The notes under the pieces were generated by a model that did not search any database, was not told the origin of the DNA, and worked only from the letters and a program-made list of their open reading frames with translations. Below, one piece after another: positions 4,335 through 5,264 of a DNA stretch of 5,264 nucleotides. How positions within the stretch are numbered: position 1 is the stretch's first letter; each line of letters begins with the position of its first letter. This DNA is from Planctomycetaceae bacterium (GTDB taxonomy: Bacteria; Planctomycetota; Planctomycetia; Pirellulales; UBA1268). Where the stretch lies: assembly GCA_005789975.1 (NCBI GenBank), contig SXWC01000012.1, positions 1-5,264 of the forward strand. The letters are read 5' to 3'. A program made the translations under genes and the position numbers.

Positions 4335-5264
4335 ATGTCGGGCCCGCGCACCAATGCCGCCTTCTACGCCGCGCCGGTGGAGCAGTTTCTCGCCGCGAGC
4401 GAGGAGAAGGTCTACGCGCCGCTCGCGAGCCCTCATGGCTACACGCTCGCGCCGGAGCAGCAATCAGCCTGGCGGCTGCAGCTGCCCGTCCTGCGTGCGG
4501 CCCTCGAGGATCAGGTCGCCCCGCCACCAGCCGCCCCCGCCCCCGGGATCCACCTCGAGTTCGACATCCCGCGGCTAGGCCGACGGGCCGACGCGGTGCT
4601 CGTCACGCATTCGTGCGTGATCCCGATCGAGTTCAAGGTGGGCGCGAAGAAGTTCGAGCGGCTCGACTACGAACAGGCCTGGGACTACGGCCTCGATCTC
4701 AAAAACTTCCACGCCCCGAGCCATGCCGCCCCGATCTTCCCGATCCTCTGTGCCACGGAGGCCCGCGATAGCGACCGTCGCTGGAAGCCGCCCCACGCCG
4801 ACGGCGTCCGCCCACCGTGTTGCTGCAATGGCGAGTCGCTCGGCCGCGCGATCCGGCTGGCCCTCGAATCAGCCGCCGCCCCGACCCCGCCCTTCTCCCC
4901 CGCCGCGATCGACCCCGCCACCTGGGGCACGGGCTCCTATTCCCCCACGCCCACGATCATCGAGGCAGCTCGGTCGCTCTACGCCCGCCACACGGTCCAC
5001 GACATCACCCGCAGCGACGCGGGGGCCGTGAACCTCGCCGCCACGAGCGGGTGCATCGAGCGGATCATCGCCGCGGCGAAGGCCGGGCGGCGGAAGGCGA
5101 TCGTGTTTGTGACCGGCGTTCCCGGAGCGGGCAAGACGCTCGTGGGCTTGAACGTGGCCACGCGGCACGGCGAGCGGTCCGACGCGGCCCACGCGGTGTT
5201 CCTCTCGGGCAACGGCCCGCTGGTGGCGGTGCTGCGGGAGGCCCTGGCCCGCGACGACCTCGAC
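4335..5264 (+). CDS. PD-(D/E)XK nuclease-like domain fused to DUF2075 P-loop helicase domain, N-terminal part (runs off right edge)
   Basis: Open from ATG 4335 to the window end, giving 310 codons without a stop. Residues about 70-145 carry a PD-(D/E)XK-like core: RRADAVLV with D86, then IPIEFKVG with E99 and K101, then DYEQAWDYGLDLKNFH with Q114, ending in a hydrophobic strand (APIFPILCA). After a Pro/Ala-rich linker (181-200) comes the NTPase domain: IIEAARSLYARHTVHDI (208-224), Walker A GVPGAGKT (261-268), and VFLSGNGPLVAVLREAL (288-304), the segment that usually follows Walker A in DUF2075 (COG3410, Schlafen-type helicase) proteins. Walker B and helicase motifs lie beyond the edge. Three adjacent cysteines occur at 162-164. 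The ATG has no strong Shine-Dalgarno; in-frame TTG 4317 and GTG 4260 are weaker alternatives. Transcribed divergently from the toxin operon. Such nuclease-helicase proteins are plausible defence or repair enzymes; the substrate is unknown. Confidence 0.85.
   Translation, partial: MSGPRTNAAFYAAPVEQFLAASEEKVYAPLASPHGYTLAPEQQSAWRLQLPVLRAALEDQVAPPPAAPAPGIHLEFDIPRLGRRADAVLVTHSCVIPIEFKVGAKKFERLDYEQAWDYGLDLKNFHAPSHAAPIFPILCATEARDSDRRWKPPHADGVRPPCCCNGESLGRAIRLALESAAAPTPPFSPAAIDPATWGTGSYSPTPTIIEAARSLYARHTVHDITRSDAGAVNLAATSGCIERIIAAAKAGRRKAIVFVTGVPGAGKTLVGLNVATRHGERSDAAHAVFLSGNGPLVAVLREALARDDLD

Noticed and set aside
4250..4771. Plus-strand 173-codon frame starting at ATG 4250
   Set aside because: It overlaps the nuclease-helicase gene in another frame and lacks domain motifs; the frame from ATG 4335 carries both the ExK and Walker A motifs.

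Overview
GC-rich bacterial DNA with three blocks of genes. I see no rRNA, tRNA, CRISPR array, IS element or transposase. The high GC, strong bias to G/C at third codon positions, and the mix of families (a Mre11/Rad50-like pair, a HigBA module with small accessory proteins, a DUF2283-like fragment, a DUF2075 protein) would fit a planctomycete. That assignment is an impression from family content, not a demonstration.

Block 1 (about 1-2334, minus strand) is a two-gene DNA-repair-type operon. A 390-residue metallophosphoesterase of the SbcD/Mre11/YhaO kind comes first. It overlaps by 4 bases (ATGA) an SbcC/Rad50/YhaN-like ATPase that runs off the left edge. The ATPase has a clear Walker A motif and the beginning of a long coiled coil. 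The phosphoesterase has Gln and Asp at two positions that are normally metal-binding His.

Block 2 (about 2345-4290, minus strand) is a compact small-gene operon with visibly lower GC in places. In transcription order it holds a HigB/RelE-like toxin, a HigA-like XRE antitoxin, a second small helix-turn-helix protein, a 56-residue protein, a 146-residue protein whose N-terminus resembles the 56-residue protein, and a truncated DUF2283-like ORF. The genes are separated by 1-21 bases or joined by ATGA overlaps, so they probably form one transcript. This is the least familiar part of the window: a standard toxin-antitoxin pair with four extra small genes.

Block 3 (4335 to the right edge, plus strand) is divergent from block 2. 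It encodes the N-terminal 310 residues of a PD-(D/E)XK nuclease-like domain joined to a DUF2075/Schlafen-type P-loop helicase domain, an architecture compatible with defence or nucleic-acid processing.

Nearly identical minus-strand sigma70-type promoters (TTGACG, 16 bases, TACA(G/C)T, with GTAC-N4-GTAC in the spacer) lie upstream of block 1 and block 2, 1912 bases apart, so they bracket the small-gene operon. They may reflect co-regulation, or the junctions of an inserted island. Together the window looks like an accessory or defence-type neighbourhood: break-processing nuclease/ATPase, toxin-antitoxin operon, and nuclease-helicase.
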